Shown here: piece after piece, positions 1 through 9,043 of the stretch
Layout of the letters: every line of letters begins with the position of its first letter
Numbering within the stretch: the stretch's first letter is position 1
DNA from: Nocardioides piscis
GTDB lineage: Bacteria; Actinomycetota; Actinomycetes; Propionibacteriales; Nocardioidaceae
Length of the DNA stretch: 64,000 bases
Assembly: GCF_011300215.1 (NCBI RefSeq)
Contig: NZ_CP049866.1
Coordinates: 1,302,001-1,366,000 of the forward strand
Direction: 5' to 3'
Translations under genes and position numbers: made by a program
Notes under the pieces: generated by a model
The model's database searches: none
What the model saw: the letters and a program-made list of their open reading frames with translations, nothing else
Told to the model about the DNA's origin: nothing

Positions 1-114
1 ATCACATTCATGAACGCCGAGGTCGCCTACCGCACCCAGCGGATGCGCAACGACCTGGGACGGCGTCGGGTCCTGACCACGACCCGTCGCCGGCGGGACG
101 CCGCGATCAGTTGA
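1..114 (+). CDS. C-terminal end of an unidentified protein (truncated by window edge)
   Basis: The reading frame is open from the first base and ends at TGA 112-114, giving 37 residues. The tail is strongly basic (a run of Arg around residues 31-35), with no recognisable motif. It sits directly upstream of the LuxR-family ATPase and slightly overlaps the longest possible version of that gene, which could mean co-transcription. Function cannot be assigned from this fragment; only the frame and stop are solid. Confidence 0.45.
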   Translation: MTFMNAEVAYRTQRMRNDLGRRRVLTTTRRRRDAAIS

Positions 115-161
115 CCCGTTCGACGACCACACCCGTCGCAGTGTCGGCGGGGGAGGACACA

Positions 162-3094
162 ATGTCGTTCGTGTCCACCTCGCGCAGTGTCGACCTCGTC
201 GGACGCGACGACGAGCTGTCGGCCCTGGTCTCACAGCTGGGCATCAGCTCGTTCCCGGGCACCAGCCGCGCAGTGCTGCTCGCCGGCGACGCAGGGGTGG
301 GAAAGACGCGCCTGCTGACCGAGCTGCGCGACGTCGCCGTCGAGGCGGGTTGGCTGGTGCTCGCCGGACACTGTCTCGACCTCGCCGAGGGGTCCATGCC
401 CTATCTCCCCTTCACCGAGATCCTCGGGCGCGTGCTGACCGAGCGGCCGGAGGTGGCGGCGAGCGTCATCGAACGCCATCCCACCCTCGCCCGTCTCGCG
501 CCGGGCCGCAGGCTGCAGGTCAGTGAGGACCGGGACGAGGCACAGTCCCTCGACCGGGGAAACGTCTTCGCCGCGGTCCACGACCTCTTCGAGGCGGTGG
601 GGCAGAGCGCGCCGCTGCTCGTCGTCGTCGAGGACACCCACTGGGCCGACCAGTCGACCCGCGACATGCTCAGCTTCCTCTTCGCCCGCCCCTTCGACGG
701 CCAGGTTGCGCTGGTGGTCTCCTATCGCTCCGACGACCTGCACCGCCGCCACCCGCTCCGCCCCCAGGTCGCCGAGTGGGCGCGGCTGCGCGGCGTCGAG
801 CGGATCCAGGTCGACCCCCTCGACGAGACCCAGGTCCGCCGGCTGATCCACGCGATGCACACCGAGTCCCCGCTCGCCGAGGCGAGCGTCGCCGAGATCA
901 TCGACCGCGCCCAGGGCAACGCCTTCTTCGTCGAGGAGCTGGTCGGCGTCAGCTGGTCGACCGACGGGCCCATCCCCTCGGAGCTGGCCGACGTGCTGCT
1001 GGTCCGCCTCGACCGGCTCGACGAGCGGACGCTGGAGGTGGTGCGGGCGGCCAGTGTCGCCGGCCGCCGGGTCTCCCACACCTTGCTGGCCGCCGTCACC
1101 GGGCTCGCCCCCGCCGAGCTGGAAGCCGCCCTGCGCTCCGCGGTCGAGTCCAACGTCCTCGAGCAGACCCGCGGATCGGCATACCGCTTCCGACACGCGC
1201 TGCTGGGCGAGGCCGTCTATGACGACCTGTTGCCCGGCGAGCGCGTCCGGCTCCACACCGCCTTCAGCGCGGCCCTGCAGTCGGGCCTTGCCCGGGGACC
1301 GCGGCCGAGCTGGCGCTCCACGCCCGCCGGGCCGGCGACCGGCTGACGGCGGCCAGGGCGAGCGTCGACGCCGGCAACCAGGCGTTCGCCGTCGGCGGTC
1401 CCAACGAGGCGGCGATGCAGTTCCTCGAGGCCCTCGACCTCCTCGCCACCGACGTGGAGGTGCCCGATGACATCGACCTGCTTGCGCTCGTGCGTCGGTG
1501 CGCGGAGGCCTTTATCGCGTCCGGCCGCGTGTCCAAGGCTGTCAAGGTGCTCCGCCGCCAGCTGGCCCTGCTCCCCGACGACTCCCCCGACCTCGACCGT
1601 GGACAGCTGCTGACCGCCCTGGCCGGCGCGCTGCTGCTGACCGACAGCACCGAGGACCCCGAGGCCATCGCGGCGGAGGCTGTGACGCTGCTGGCCGAGG
1701 CGCCACCGCGACTCCGCGCCCGCGCGCTCAACGTCTATGCCCAGTGCATGGCCCGCGGCAACGAGGAGCGGGCCCGGGCCGTCGCGATGGAGGCCTTGGC
1801 GCTGGCCGAGCGACACAGCCTGACCGGGCAGGTCGTCGAGATCTCGACGACCCTGATCCGTCTTGACGACACCACCGACCTCGAACAGCTGCGTGACTCG
1901 TGGCGCGAGATCGCCCAGCGCGCCCGCGACTCCGGACACCTGGAGGCCGAGCTCAGGGCCACCTATTTCCTCGGCCGTTCCGACCACGACCGCGGCGACC
2001 TCGACGCCGCTCTCCAGGCCTATGGCGAGGTCATCCGCCGCGGCGAGGAGGTCGGCCAGCGATGGGCACCCCTGCCCGCAGAAGCGCGCTACATGAAGGC
2101 GAGCATCCTCACCCACCTCGGCCGGCTCGACGAGGCCTTCGCCCTGCTCGACGTGTCGGGCCTCAACCCGCCGCTCGTCTACGAATGGCTCTACTTCGCC
2201 CACCAGATGCTGGTCTGCGCCCTGCGCGAGGGATGCAGGCCCGACCCGCTGCGAACCCTGCGCGACTACTGGTCCCGCGACGGGCTCATCGCCATCGTCG
2301 CCGCCTCTGCCGAGCTGCAGATGGCCGAGCGGACAGGAGACCCGGCGAGTGCGCTCGAGACCTACGACCACCTCGTCGAGACGGTCCGGCCGCTGTGGCA
2401 CGAGTGGTTCCAGGCACGCCTTCGCCTGTCGACGACGGTGGTGGCCATCCATGCGTCGGCTGCCGCCTCCCAGAGCGCGTCCGAGCGGGCGGCAGCGGCC
2501 GAGGTGGTGCGCCGACTGCTGGAGGACGGCGCCCGGGTGATCGACTTCTATGCCGAGTACGAGACCTCCCGTGGCCCCGAATACCAGGCCTGGGTGGCGC
2601 GCCGCGCGGCCGAGGAGCTGCGCTGGCGCTGGCTCAGCGAGATCGATGCGCCCACCGCCGACGAGCTCGTGGCCGCGTGGCGCGAGGCCGAGAGCGCCAC
2701 CGTGGCACACGGCCACACCTATGAGATCGCCCGCGTCCGTGCCCGGCTCGCCCAGGTGCTGCGGGCCACCGGCGACCTGGCGGGTTCGCGCGCGAGCGCC
2801 GACCTCGCCCGGGACGGCGCGCGACAGCTCGGTGCCAGCGCCCTGGTGGCCGAGCTCACCGCCCTCGGCTCGACGCCGCAGCCGCTCGAGCGCTCGACCG
2901 GCACGTCCCTGACACCGCGTGAGACGGAGATCCTGGCGCTGGTCGCCGAGGGGCGCACCAACGGGGAGATCGGCAAGCACCTCTTCATCAGCACCAAGAC
3001 AGTCTCGGTGCACGTCTCCAACATCCTCGGCAAGCTCGATGCGTCCTCGCGCACCGAGGCCGCAGCCATCGCCCGGCGGGTCGGGCTGCTGTGA
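162..3094 (+). CDS. LuxR-family AAA ATPase transcriptional regulator (LAL type), split by a frameshift
   Basis: Large ATP-binding regulator, about 977 residues once repaired. The N-terminal half has an AAA-type ATPase with Walker A GDAGVGKT (residues 42-49) and a Walker B-like segment ending VVEDTHWAD. The middle is a long helical repeat region, and the C-terminal 60 residues are a LuxR/GerE helix-turn-helix (LTPRETEILALVAEGRTN...). ATG 162 is chosen because GGGGAGGA lies just upstream; a TTG at 111 is less likely. The frame shifts by one base in a G run at 1294-1297. Adding one G restores a continuous protein (GTAAELALHARRAGD follows), so a missing base in the data is likelier than a dead gene. 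Family members are ligand- and ATP-responsive activators; the target is unknown. The next gene starts inside its stop codon. Confidence 0.85.
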
Positions 3095-3876
3095 GTGACG
3101 ACTTCCGCTGCTCGGTCGACAGCCGCAACGACCACGAGCAGCTCGCCGGGACTGCGCCGGCCGACACCGAGCTGTTGCTGGTCGAGCACCCCGGCCCGTG
3201 GGGACGTCAGGCCGTGGCCGAGAGTCGGCTCCCCGCTGAGGTCAAGGACCACCTGGCGGCGCTCGACGGCGTACGGGTCCAGCTGGTCCGCAGGCCCGGT
3301 GGGGTCGGCGGGCCGGGCGTGCGGGTCTTCCACGCCACGGCGACCGAGGCCGGCTTCCGGGTCACCACCGCCCGGCTGGCCCAGGTCGACGACCTGCTCG
3401 CCCTCGACCTGGGGAGCCTGTCGCCATACGAGGGAGTGCTGTGGCTGGTGTGCACCAACGGGCGACGCGACCGCTGCTGCGCCGAGGTCGGCCGCCCGAT
3501 CGCGGCCGGGCTCGCCGCCCGCTGGCCCGAGGAGACCTGGGAGACCACCCATCTCGGTGGCCACCGGTTCGCCGGCACCCTGCTGGCGCTACCGAGCGGA
3601 CACACCCTGGGCCGGCTGAGCGCCGACAACGTGGTCGCGGCCTGTGCCGAGCTCGAGGCGGGCGGGGTGCCGCTCGACCTGAGCCGGGGCCGCGCCGGCC
3701 GCAGCGGAGCCGACCAGGTCCGCGAGCTGCACGCGCTGGCCGGCGGTGACCCGGACGACGAGGTGGTCGAGGTCGCGGGCCCGGATCGGCGGCAGAGCTG
3801 CGGCGGCCTCGAGCTCAAGGCGACCACCCGGTTCGAGGTCAGGCCTCGAGGGCGTCCCGCACCTGCGCCTCGGTGA
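3091..3876 (+). CDS. Sucrase/ferredoxin-like family protein (thioredoxin-like fold)
   Basis: 261 residues, GTG start overlapping the stop of the LuxR-family gene (GTGA), so probably translationally coupled. It carries the Suc_Fer-like family hallmarks: a cysteine cluster CTNGRRDRCC near residue 120 followed by HLGGHRFAGTLLALP, as in the thioredoxin-like 2Fe-2S ferredoxin fold. Family members are presumed redox proteins; the 'sucrase' name is historical and no sugar activity is implied. Its last 38 bases overlap, tail to tail, the convergent sulfotransferase gene. Confidence 0.8.
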   Translation: MSDDFRCSVDSRNDHEQLAGTAPADTELLLVEHPGPWGRQAVAESRLPAEVKDHLAALDGVRVQLVRRPGGVGGPGVRVFHATATEAGFRVTTARLAQVDDLLALDLGSLSPYEGVLWLVCTNGRRDRCCAEVGRPIAAGLAARWPEETWETTHLGGHRFAGTLLALPSGHTLGRLSADNVVAACAELEAGGVPLDLSRGRAGRSGADQVRELHALAGGDPDDEVVEVAGPDRRQSCGGLELKATTRFEVRPRGRPAPAPR

Positions 3877-4981
3877 GGCCGTAGTCCGCGAGGTCGTAGT
3901 CGTGTCGCGGAGCGCGTACGCCGCTGCGCGAACGCTCCAGCTCCTCGGTCACCGAGGTCGCGGTCTCGTCGTCCCACGCCAGCCCTGCGGCCGCATAGAC
4001 GCCGCGCACCGTCGCGACCGGGTCGGCCACGAGGTCGTCGTAGGCCACGTCGATGGCATCGCCGGGGTGGGCGCTGGCGCGGAACGCAGCCTGCTCGCGC
4101 GCCAGCAGGTCGAGCTGGGTGCGGCCGATCGTCTCGCCGACGAACACCTCGGACGTGCCCCGGGTGGAGGCTGCCGCGAGCGAGCACATCGACGCCGTAC
4201 AAGCCACCGGGTCACGGTGGGTCACCACGACCACGGCGTCGGGATAGACGTCCTTGAGCGCGTCGAGCGCGATCAGGTGGCTGGGGTTCTTCAGGATCCA
4301 GCGCTTGTCCGGCTCGTTGAACCCGATCAGCTGCAGCAGGCTGCGGTGGCGTCGGTAGGCCTGGACCCAGTCCTGCTGGCCCAGCCAGGCGGAGTAGCCG
4401 GGGGTGTAGGCCTGGGTCTCGAAGGCGACCGACTGGCCGGAGTGCTGCAGCAGGCGCCAGCACTCCTCGTGCGAGGCGGCGTCGGAGTAGTGCAGCCCGG
4501 CCAGCTCCGGGTTGGCCTCGTGGAAGGCGGCATAGCCACCCTGCATCGCGCTGAAGATGGGGTCGTCGTCCCAGGTCTCCCGGGGCGGGCGCGGCTGGGG
4601 GAGATCGGCGAGCCACTGCTCGAGGCCCTGGTGGCGGGGGTCGGCGGTCAGCAGCCGCTGCAGCAGGGTCGTCCCGGACCGGGGGAGACCCATGATGAAG
4701 ACGGGTCGCTCGATCGCGACGCCGTCCACGCCGGGATTCCTCGCGCGTCCCTGCTGCGCCATCAGCTTCGCCACGAGCAGGCCCTTGACCATCGAGCGCA
4801 TGCGGTAGTTGCCCTCCCCGGTCAGCCCGGCGGCGGAGGCGTAGTCGTCGACCAGGACGCCCAGTCCCTCCACGTGCGCGTCGTCGCCGAAGTCGCTGAG
4901 ACCGGTGGCGCGTACGGCGGCGGCCGTGATGTCGTCGAGCGAACCGACGTCGCCCCGGACCCGAGGAGCAGCGGTGCTCAC
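3839..4981 (-). CDS. Sulfotransferase family protein
   Basis: 380 residues. The 5'-phosphosulfate-binding loop of PAPS-dependent sulfotransferases is clear at about residues 98-108 (GLPRSGTTLLQ), with a later THRDP segment resembling the 3'-phosphate-binding region. Actinobacterial members of this Sulfotransfer_3 group often act on lipids or sterols, but the substrate here is unknown. ATG 4981 overlaps the stop of the upstream SDR gene by four bases, so the two form one operon behind the KstR-like operator at 5785-5800. It is therefore inferred to belong to the lipid/steroid-type island. Confidence 0.85.
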   Translation of the reverse strand: MSTAAPRVRGDVGSLDDITAAAVRATGLSDFGDDAHVEGLGVLVDDYASAAGLTGEGNYRMRSMVKGLLVAKLMAQQGRARNPGVDGVAIERPVFIMGLPRSGTTLLQRLLTADPRHQGLEQWLADLPQPRPPRETWDDDPIFSAMQGGYAAFHEANPELAGLHYSDAASHEECWRLLQHSGQSVAFETQAYTPGYSAWLGQQDWVQAYRRHRSLLQLIGFNEPDKRWILKNPSHLIALDALKDVYPDAVVVVTHRDPVACTASMCSLAAASTRGTSEVFVGETIGRTQLDLLAREQAAFRASAHPGDAIDVAYDDLVADPVATVRGVYAAAGLAWDDETATSVTEELERSRSGVRAPRHDYDLADYGLTEAQVRDALEA

Positions 4982-5775
4982 GAGTGGAACTCCCCGCAGT
5001 CGACGTTGAGGGTCTGGCCGGTCACGGCGCTCGCTAGGTCGCTGGCCAGGAACAGCGCCGCCCGCGCGATCTCGTCCGGTGTCGCGAGTCGCTTCAGGTC
5101 CGTCGGGGCGGCCTTCTCGGCGTACACCTCGTCGTGCGTTCGTCCGGACTCCGAGGCGATCCAGTCGAAGTAGGCCTTGTTGACGTCCTCATAGATGTAG
5201 GACGGGGCGACGGAGTTGACCCGGATGCCGCGCGGGCCCAGCTCGGTGGCCAGGCTCGAGCTGAGGTGCGCCAGCGCGCCCTTGGAGAGCTTGTAGCCGC
5301 TGAACTCCGGCTGTGAGCTGTAGACCACGCACGACGTGATGTTGATGATCGACCCGCTGGTCGCCGCGAGGGCGTCGGCGAACAGCGCGCTCAGGCGCAG
5401 CGGCGCGAGCACGTTGGTCTCCTGGGCGGCCCGCAACCCGTCGAGGTCGAGAGTCGTGATGGGGTCCATCGGGGGGATGGCGAACGCGTTGTTGATCAGG
5501 CAGTCGACCCGGCCGAACTCATCGACCGCGCGCGCGACGAGCGCAGCGCGCTGCTCCTCGTCAGTGATGTCGGTGGGCACGACGAGTGCCCGCCTCCCGT
5601 GGGACCGCACCACCTCGGCCATCTTCTCCAGCCGCTTCTCCGTGCGGCTGACCAGGACCAGGTCTGCGCCCATGCGAGCAGCCTCCTCGCCGAGGGCCCG
5701 GCCGAGTCCCGGGCCGACACCCGACAGCACGATCACCTTGTCGGCCAGGATTGGGGGTAACGCGTCGACGCTCAT
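4978..5775 (-). CDS. Short-chain dehydrogenase/reductase (SDR) family oxidoreductase
   Basis: 265-residue classical SDR, a soluble NAD(P)-dependent alcohol/ketone oxidoreductase. The cofactor loop GVGPGLG (19-25), NNA (95-97), and the catalytic Ser148, Tyr161 and Lys165 (YKLSK) are all visible. The C-terminus has the usual SAVTGQTLNVDCG segment. The ATG lies only about nine bases downstream of the palindrome at 5785-5800 with no Shine-Dalgarno sequence, so the mRNA may be leaderless and the operator would cover the promoter/start region. First gene of a two-gene operon with the sulfotransferase. The substrate, perhaps a hydroxy-steroid or hydroxy-acyl compound, is inferred only from context. 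Confidence 0.9.
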   Translation of the reverse strand: MSVDALPPILADKVIVLSGVGPGLGRALGEEAARMGADLVLVSRTEKRLEKMAEVVRSHGRRALVVPTDITDEEQRAALVARAVDEFGRVDCLINNAFAIPPMDPITTLDLDGLRAAQETNVLAPLRLSALFADALAATSGSIINITSCVVYSSQPEFSGYKLSKGALAHLSSSLATELGPRGIRVNSVAPSYIYEDVNKAYFDWIASESGRTHDEVYAEKAAPTDLKRLATPDEIARAALFLASDLASAVTGQTLNVDCGEFHS

Positions 5776-5784
5776 GCGAGCACA

Positions 5785-5800
5785 CTAGAACGTGTTCTAG
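5785..5800. promoter_or_regulatory. KstR-like operator palindrome upstream of the SDR-sulfotransferase operon
   Basis: CTAGAAC-GT-GTTCTAG is a perfect 7-bp inverted repeat around a two-base centre. It fits the KstR consensus TnnAACnnGTTnnA, known from mycobacterial and rhodococcal cholesterol-catabolism genes. It lies nine bases before the SDR start codon. A near copy, preceded by the same CACA, lies at 8073-8088. A TetR-family repressor is the likely binder, but none is encoded in this window. Confidence 0.65.
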
Positions 5801-5828
5801 CAACCGTCGAGAGCTGTCCGCTCCCGGC

Positions 5829-5938
5829 GAGTCGGCGTGGGGTGCAGGCCGAGTCGGCGCTTAGCACCCGCCGAGTCGGCGTGGGGTGCAGGCCGAGTCG
5901 GCGCCGGGCGCGCACTGAGTCGGCGCTGCCCGCAGACC
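5829..5938 (+). repeat. Array of five 22-bp repeats, forward arm
   Basis: The nonamer GAGTCGGCG recurs at 5829, 5851, 5873, 5895 and 5917, exactly 22 bp apart, each followed by a variable 13-bp segment (units 1 and 3 are identical). The period is not a multiple of three, so this is not a coding repeat. The array meets its mirror image (5937-6046) at a dyad centred on about 5937.5. Confidence 0.85.
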
Positions 5939-6046
5939 GTGCGCACGCGCGCCGGCTCGACAGGTGTTGCGCGCCGACTCGACGGGTGTTGCGCGCCGAC
6001 TCGGCTGGTGTTGCGCGCCGGCTCGACAGGTGTTGTGCGCCGACTC
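5937..6046 (-). repeat. Array of five 22-bp repeats, inverted arm
   Basis: The reverse complement of the same nonamer, CGCCGRCTC, ends at 5958, 5980, 6002, 6024 and 6046, again exactly 22 bp apart. The 13-bp segments resemble each other (GAC/GGC-RGGTGTTGYG). The last unit overlaps the stop codon of the DUF1214 gene. Together the two arms form a 218-bp perfectly symmetric head-to-head array that could fold into a long hairpin and might end transcription of the DUF1214 operon. Function unknown. Confidence 0.85.
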
Positions 6047-7187
6047 AGCTGATCATCCGCCGAGCGATGCCGACCTGACGGGCCTCGATCCGCGCGCGCC
6101 AGGTTTCGGGAGTGACGCGCTGCGCGGCGAGGTCGGCCCGGCCGGCCAGGGACGCGAACGGCACGACCTCCACCTGCGGACCGTCGGCCTGCCCGAGCGA
6201 CCGCTCGACCCGCTGCCAGCGCAGCATCATCACACCGGCCGCGTGACCGGTCGTCTCCACCCAGTTGGCCAGCCCGGGGTCGCGCTCGGCGATGACGTAG
6301 CGGATCAGCCCGCCGTCGTCGACGTGCGACTGGGCGCGGGTGAGCGAGGTCTGGTGATGCTCGTAGTCGGTCGAGACATACCACTTCGAGCCGACCTGGA
6401 TCGCTTGGTATGGCGCCGCCTCGCACGCCGGGACGGTCACGACCAGCGCCTCGTCGGGCTCGAGCGCGTAGTGCCCGATCGAGGAGAACTGCGTGGTGAG
6501 CCCGCCCGGAGTCGTCGCCGGGACGGTCAGGGTGTTGACCGGTTCCTTGTAGGTGAACCACTCCGGGAAGGCGAACCACGTCCTGATCCGCCCGGTGAGC
6601 ATCTTGGCCGCGACGCCGTACCTCTTCTCGACGCGTTCCGACGTCACCGGACCGCGAGGCACGCCCGCGGTGTCCAGCCGCTGGATCCGCAACTGGCCGC
6701 GCTCCTCGGTGGACCAGTCGGAGAAGACCTCACGCACGATCAGGGTCGCGCCCTTCTGCAGGCCCAGCTCGGGCCCGAAGCGCCACTCGAAGGTGCCGTC
6801 CGCGGCGATGTCGAGCTCGCGGTCGTCGAAGGCGGCCAGGGTCTCGGGCGCGCCCGCGTCGGAGTAGGTGCCTGCCATCACCTGGAAGGAGAGGTCGGCG
6901 CTCGACCCGCGGCGACCCGACACGACGTAGGAGGCACCGTGCGTGAGGTAGGCGTTGAGGTAGACCGCGTCGGGGTTGTCGAGGCCCTGGCGCGCGTACT
7001 GGTGTGTCGGGTTGATCAGCACCGGGTGGTCGAGGTCGTAGTCGAACGCCATCTGGATCGAGGAGCGGATCGACCCGGCGAGATAGTCCAGCCCCTCGGC
7101 GAGCTCCTGCTCGGTGATCTCGAACGGCGGGTTGCGCACCAGCGCCTCGGCCTCCGCGATCGCTGCGCGGAACAGCTCCAGGCTCAT
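6045..7187 (-). CDS. DUF1214 domain-containing protein
   Basis: 380 residues, no signal peptide or membrane segment. The C-terminal third (around residues 260-340) has the DDGGLIRYVIAERDPGLANWVET pattern typical of DUF1214 proteins; this assignment is moderate. The ATG at 7187 overlaps the stop of the upstream luciferase-like gene (ATGA); a longer open frame reaching 7706 merely runs through that gene out of frame and is not used. It is the second gene of an operon reading from the operator at 8073-8088. Members occur beside lipid and xenobiotic degradation genes, but their chemistry is not established. Confidence 0.7.
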   Translation of the reverse strand: MSLELFRAAIAEAEALVRNPPFEITEQELAEGLDYLAGSIRSSIQMAFDYDLDHPVLINPTHQYARQGLDNPDAVYLNAYLTHGASYVVSGRRGSSADLSFQVMAGTYSDAGAPETLAAFDDRELDIAADGTFEWRFGPELGLQKGATLIVREVFSDWSTEERGQLRIQRLDTAGVPRGPVTSERVEKRYGVAAKMLTGRIRTWFAFPEWFTYKEPVNTLTVPATTPGGLTTQFSSIGHYALEPDEALVVTVPACEAAPYQAIQVGSKWYVSTDYEHHQTSLTRAQSHVDDGGLIRYVIAERDPGLANWVETTGHAAGVMMLRWQRVERSLGQADGPQVEVVPFASLAGRADLAAQRVTPETWRARIEARQVGIARRMIS

Positions 7188-8071
7188 GGGTTCACCTTCG
7201 CGATCACGGACTCGGCATAGCGTTCGAGGTGCTCGACCTTCTTCGCCAGGGGCTCGGTGTCGGGGCCCACGACATAGGGCACCCGGAAGCCGACGATGCA
7301 GTCGGTGACTCCCTTGTCGGCCAGCTGCTTGACGCCGTCGGGGGAGTAGGCGTCGTAGGAGATGACGTGGACCTCGAAGTCGTCGCGGGTGTCGCCCTCC
7401 TCGGCGCGGATCTCGGCCAGCCGGGTCAGCAACCGGTCCAGCTCCTCGCCGTCGCCGCCCGCGTGCATCCATCCGTCCCCCTTGCGTACGGCGCGTCGCA
7501 GCGCCGCGTCGCTGTGGCCGCCCACGAGCAGCGGGATCGGCTGCGTCGGGGCGGGGCTCTGCTTGAGCTCGGGGAAGCTGTAGAACTCCCCGTCGTAGCC
7601 GAAGAACTCGCCGCCGGTGAGGCCGCGCAGGATGTCCATGCACTCGTCCATCCGCTTGCCCCGGCGCTCCCACGCAACGCCCATCGCGATGAAGTCCTCG
7701 GGCCACGGCGAGAGGCCGACACCCAGCCCGAGGCGGTTGTCGGACAAGAAGGCCAACGACGACGCCTGCTTGGCGACCAGCACCGGCGGGCGGACGGGCA
7801 GCTTCAGCACGAAGGGCGTCAGGCGCAGCGTCGAGGTCACTGCGAACAGGTGTGCGCAGAGGATCATCGTCTCGACGAACTCCTTGCCCTCGAGGAACTC
7901 GCGGTCACCCGTGTCGGTGTAGGGGTAGGTCGAGTCGGACTCGCGTGGATAGATCAGCGAGTCGGCCACCGTCATGGAGGTGTAGCCGGACTGCTCGGCG
8001 GCCTGGGCGAGCGGGGCGTAGAACTGCGCCTGGGTCATGGCCTCGGCATACGTGAATCGCATGGGACTCAC
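7184..8071 (-). CDS. LLM-class F420-dependent oxidoreductase
   Basis: About 295 residues with a luciferase-like TIM barrel. Signatures include LGLGVGLSPWPEDF near 115-130, then WERRGKRMDE and PIPLLVGGHSDAALRRAVRKGDGWM, the flavin/F420-phosphate-binding part of the family. It is probably a hydride-transfer enzyme using coenzyme F420. The start may be GTG 8071 or, equally likely, ATG 8062. Either sits almost on the KstR-like palindrome with no ribosome-binding site, which suggests a leaderless message. Translationally coupled to the DUF1214 gene and divergent from the SnoaL-like gene. Confidence 0.88.
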   Translation of the reverse strand: MSPMRFTYAEAMTQAQFYAPLAQAAEQSGYTSMTVADSLIYPRESDSTYPYTDTGDREFLEGKEFVETMILCAHLFAVTSTLRLTPFVLKLPVRPPVLVAKQASSLAFLSDNRLGLGVGLSPWPEDFIAMGVAWERRGKRMDECMDILRGLTGGEFFGYDGEFYSFPELKQSPAPTQPIPLLVGGHSDAALRRAVRKGDGWMHAGGDGEELDRLLTRLAEIRAEEGDTRDDFEVHVISYDAYSPDGVKQLADKGVTDCIVGFRVPYVVGPDTEPLAKKVEHLERYAESVIAKVNP

Positions 8072-8072
8072 A

Positions 8073-8088
8073 CTAGAACGTGTTTCAG
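8073..8088. promoter_or_regulatory. KstR-like operator between two divergent operons
   Basis: CTAGAAC-GT-GTTTCAG: core TAGAACGTGTTTCA (8074-8087) matches TnnAACnnGTTnnA. The block CACACTAGAACGTGTT is shared with the site at 5785-5800. It lies in the 32-bp gap between the F420 luciferase-like gene (minus strand) and the SnoaL-like gene (plus strand), so one bound repressor could control both. Confidence 0.6.
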
Positions 8089-8103
8089 TGTCACAGTAGT
8101 GGG

Positions 8104-8526
8104 GTGGACGTCCGGGAGCTCTGCGATCGCCAGGAGATCATCGATCTCATCACCCGCTACACGTTGTCGGTCGACACCAAGTCCTATGCCGACCTCTTCG
8201 ACGTGTTCACCCCGGACGCCGTCATGGACTACTCGATGGTCGGCGGTCCGAAGGGTCCCCCCGACGAAGTCGTCCCGTGGATCGAGCAGGGACTGGCCGG
8301 GTTCGACCGCTTCCAGCACGTCATCGGTCAGATCGCCATCCAGCTGGACGGCGACAGCGCCAGCGCCACGGCCTACTTCACCAACCCGATGGTGAGCGTC
8401 GCGCCGGACGGCACCGAGCGGCTCTTGGAGGTCGGCGGCTTCTACCACCACGACCTCGTGCGGACGCCGATAGGTTGGCGCTCGCGCGGGATCATCGACG
8501 ACATGGTCTGGCACCGAGGATTTTGA
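8104..8526 (+). CDS. SnoaL/NTF2-like family protein
   Basis: About 140 residues from GTG 8104. The sequence reads as a SnoaL-like alpha+beta barrel: an N-terminal helix LCDRQEIIDLITRYT, then DVFTPDAVMDYS, and a C-terminal strand region ending WRSRGIIDDMVW. This small-fold family includes ketosteroid isomerase-type enzymes and dehydratases; the exact reaction cannot be read. GTG is preferred to the in-frame ATG at 8080, because that codon lies inside the palindrome at 8073-8088. First gene of a pair with the deazaflavin nitroreductase. Confidence 0.8.
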   Translation: MDVRELCDRQEIIDLITRYTLSVDTKSYADLFDVFTPDAVMDYSMVGGPKGPPDEVVPWIEQGLAGFDRFQHVIGQIAIQLDGDSASATAYFTNPMVSVAPDGTERLLEVGGFYHHDLVRTPIGWRSRGIIDDMVWHRGF

Positions 8527-8537
8527 TGGAGGGACAG

Positions 8538-9023
8538 ATGACGACCCCGCCGAAGCCGCGCCCGGGGTGGCTCGACAAGGACTCCGCGCTCAGCGCGACC
8601 CGGCGCATGGCCAAGGTCAACGTGTGGCTCTACCAGCACACCGGGGGGCGGGTCGGCGGCAAGTGGCGCGTCGGCTCCGCGTTCCGCAAGCCTGCCCCGG
8701 TGCTCCTCCTGAGCCACGTCGGTCGCAAGTCCGGCACGAGCTACACCACCCCGCTCCTCTATCTCCACGACGGACCCGACGTGGTCGTGGTGGCGAGCTC
8801 GGGCGGGATGCCCAGGGACCCGCAGTGGCTCGGCAACCTGCTGGCAGCCCCGGAGACCGAGCTCCAGATCAGGTCCGAGGTCGTGCCGGTGCGGGCCCGG
8901 CTGGCGTCCGCGCAGGAGAAGGCGCGACTCTGGCCCCGCCTGGTCGACCTCTATGCCGACTTCGCGTCCTACCAGTCGTGGACCGACCGGGACATCCCAG
9001 TCGTGATCTGCGAACCACGTTGA
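8538..9023 (+). CDS. Nitroreductase/deazaflavin-dependent oxidoreductase family protein
   Basis: 161 residues with the Ddn-like split beta-barrel pattern: LLLSHVGRKSGTSYTTPLLYLHDG followed by VVVASSGGMPRDPQWLGNLLAAP. This is typical of actinobacterial F420-dependent nitroreductase-fold proteins. ATG 8538 is chosen because GGAGGGA stands a few bases upstream; an ATG at 8526 overlapping the preceding stop is less well placed. Together with the luciferase-like gene it makes the island rich in F420 users. Substrate unknown. Confidence 0.88.
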   Translation: MTTPPKPRPGWLDKDSALSATRRMAKVNVWLYQHTGGRVGGKWRVGSAFRKPAPVLLLSHVGRKSGTSYTTPLLYLHDGPDVVVVASSGGMPRDPQWLGNLLAAPETELQIRSEVVPVRARLASAQEKARLWPRLVDLYADFASYQSWTDRDIPVVICEPR

Positions 9024-9043
9024 ACACTCGAGGAGACCAGCAC

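Noticed and set aside
5829..6046. CRISPR array
   Set aside because: Repeats are nine conserved bases in a 22-bp period, in two opposite orientations, with related 13-bp segments rather than unique spacers, and no cas genes nearby.
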